This document shows positions 63,774 through 64,000 of a stretch of DNA of 64,000 nucleotides, one piece after another. The notes beneath the pieces were generated by a model. The model worked only from the letters and a program-made list of their open reading frames with translations. It was not told the DNA's origin and searched no databases. Source of the stretch: CAZMGV01 sp964565925 (lineage in GTDB: Bacteria > JAGRBM01 > JAHCIT01); assembly GCA_964565925.1 (NCBI GenBank), contig CAZMGV010000001.1, positions 124,001-188,000 of the forward strand. The letters run 5' to 3'. The translations under genes were made by a program, and so were the position numbers. Numbering within the stretch: position 1 is the stretch's first letter; each line of letters starts with the position of its first letter.

Positions 63774-64000
63774 TCAGTACAGCGTAACCATGAACTTGAT
63801 GATCTTGTCCCGGAGCACTGGGTTCGGGCAGACGAGCGCCGCCCGTCCGTAGGCCTCTGCTGCCTTCCGCTTGAAGCCAAGTTTCTGGGCCACCTCCGCC
63901 AGCCGACGGCAGGCGAGAAAGTCCTTCGGGTTCCGCTCCACAACCGATTCGAATGCCGACATCGCCCGGTAGGCGAGTCCCTGACTCATATAAGTCTCGC
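63774..64000 (-). CDS. TPR-repeat protein, C-terminal part (cut by window edge)
   Basis: The frame is open to the window end; ATG 63989 is preceded in frame by codons for ETY, which continue a TPR helix (YMSQGLAYRAMSAFESVVERNP). A second repeat follows (FLACRRLAEVAQKLGFKRKAAEAYGRAALVCP). It ends DKIIKFMVTLY at 63774. So ATG 63989 is probably internal and the true start is beyond 64000. TPRs bind partner proteins; nothing more can be said. It lies 90 nt before glnD on the same strand. Confidence 0.7.
   Translation of the reverse strand, partial: ETYMSQGLAYRAMSAFESVVERNPKDFLACRRLAEVAQKLGFKRKAAEAYGRAALVCPNPVLRDKIIKFMVTLY

Overview
The window is a 64 kb piece of a GC-rich genome of deltaproteobacterial type (Myxococcota, Bdellovibrionota or Desulfobacterota-like; I cannot name the lineage). 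This rests on an MglA-type Ras-like GTPase, a tandem pair of ArsA/Get3 ATPases, a singlet histone-fold protein of the Bdellovibrio kind, lipoproteins with IPT/TIG folds, and many GTG/TTG starts.

Layout. 1-31,250 (minus strand) looks like one transcription unit: a TTGACG-17-TTAATA promoter and a leader hairpin, a 26.7 kb gene for a secreted or anchored protein of about 8,885 residues, a parvulin-type prolyl isomerase lipoprotein, and the start of a second repeat-rich surface protein that runs off the left edge. The giant protein has a membrane or signal segment, about 20 Ig-like modules, then six tandem units of propeller-like (LVIVD-type) region plus SbsA-type Ig domain plus two IPT/TIG domains, and finally a PPC-like domain and a Gly-rich beta-helix-like end. 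31,250-32,450 is non-coding, with a probable regulator pseudogene and short repeats. 32,450-35,375 is a small integrated element: a MerR-like protein, three small ORFs (one of only 56 codons) and a serine recombinase whose last codons lie inside a tRNA-Arg(CCT) gene.

35,400-64,000 is compact housekeeping and signalling DNA. Minus-strand genes are the histone, apt, argC and the ArsA pair. Next come a REC-GGDEF diguanylate cyclase and a four-gene minus-strand run (SDR, acyltransferase, MglA-like GTPase, hybrid histidine kinase). A PAP2-like protein, a LipB homologue lacking the usual catalytic Cys, hicBA and a geranylgeranyl-reductase-like flavoprotein follow. Then come an IPT lipoprotein, a SAM hydrolase, a MagIII/Nth-like glycosylase, TrmJ, a single-domain receiver, bifunctional Rel, MAPEG, a lytic transglycosylase, a phasin-like protein divergent from a Pro-rich exported protein, DinB, GlnD and a partial TPR protein.

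Themes. The left half appears devoted to building a very large cell-surface or extracellular structure, with a co-transcribed periplasmic foldase. The right half holds nutrient-stress control (Rel, GlnD), polarity/c-di-GMP-type signalling (MglA-like, hybrid kinase, GGDEF) and chromatin (histone). The strongest candidates for something new are the giant protein/foldase/repeat-protein operon and the tRNA-linked recombinase element. All functions are inferred from reading the sequence; no database search was run.
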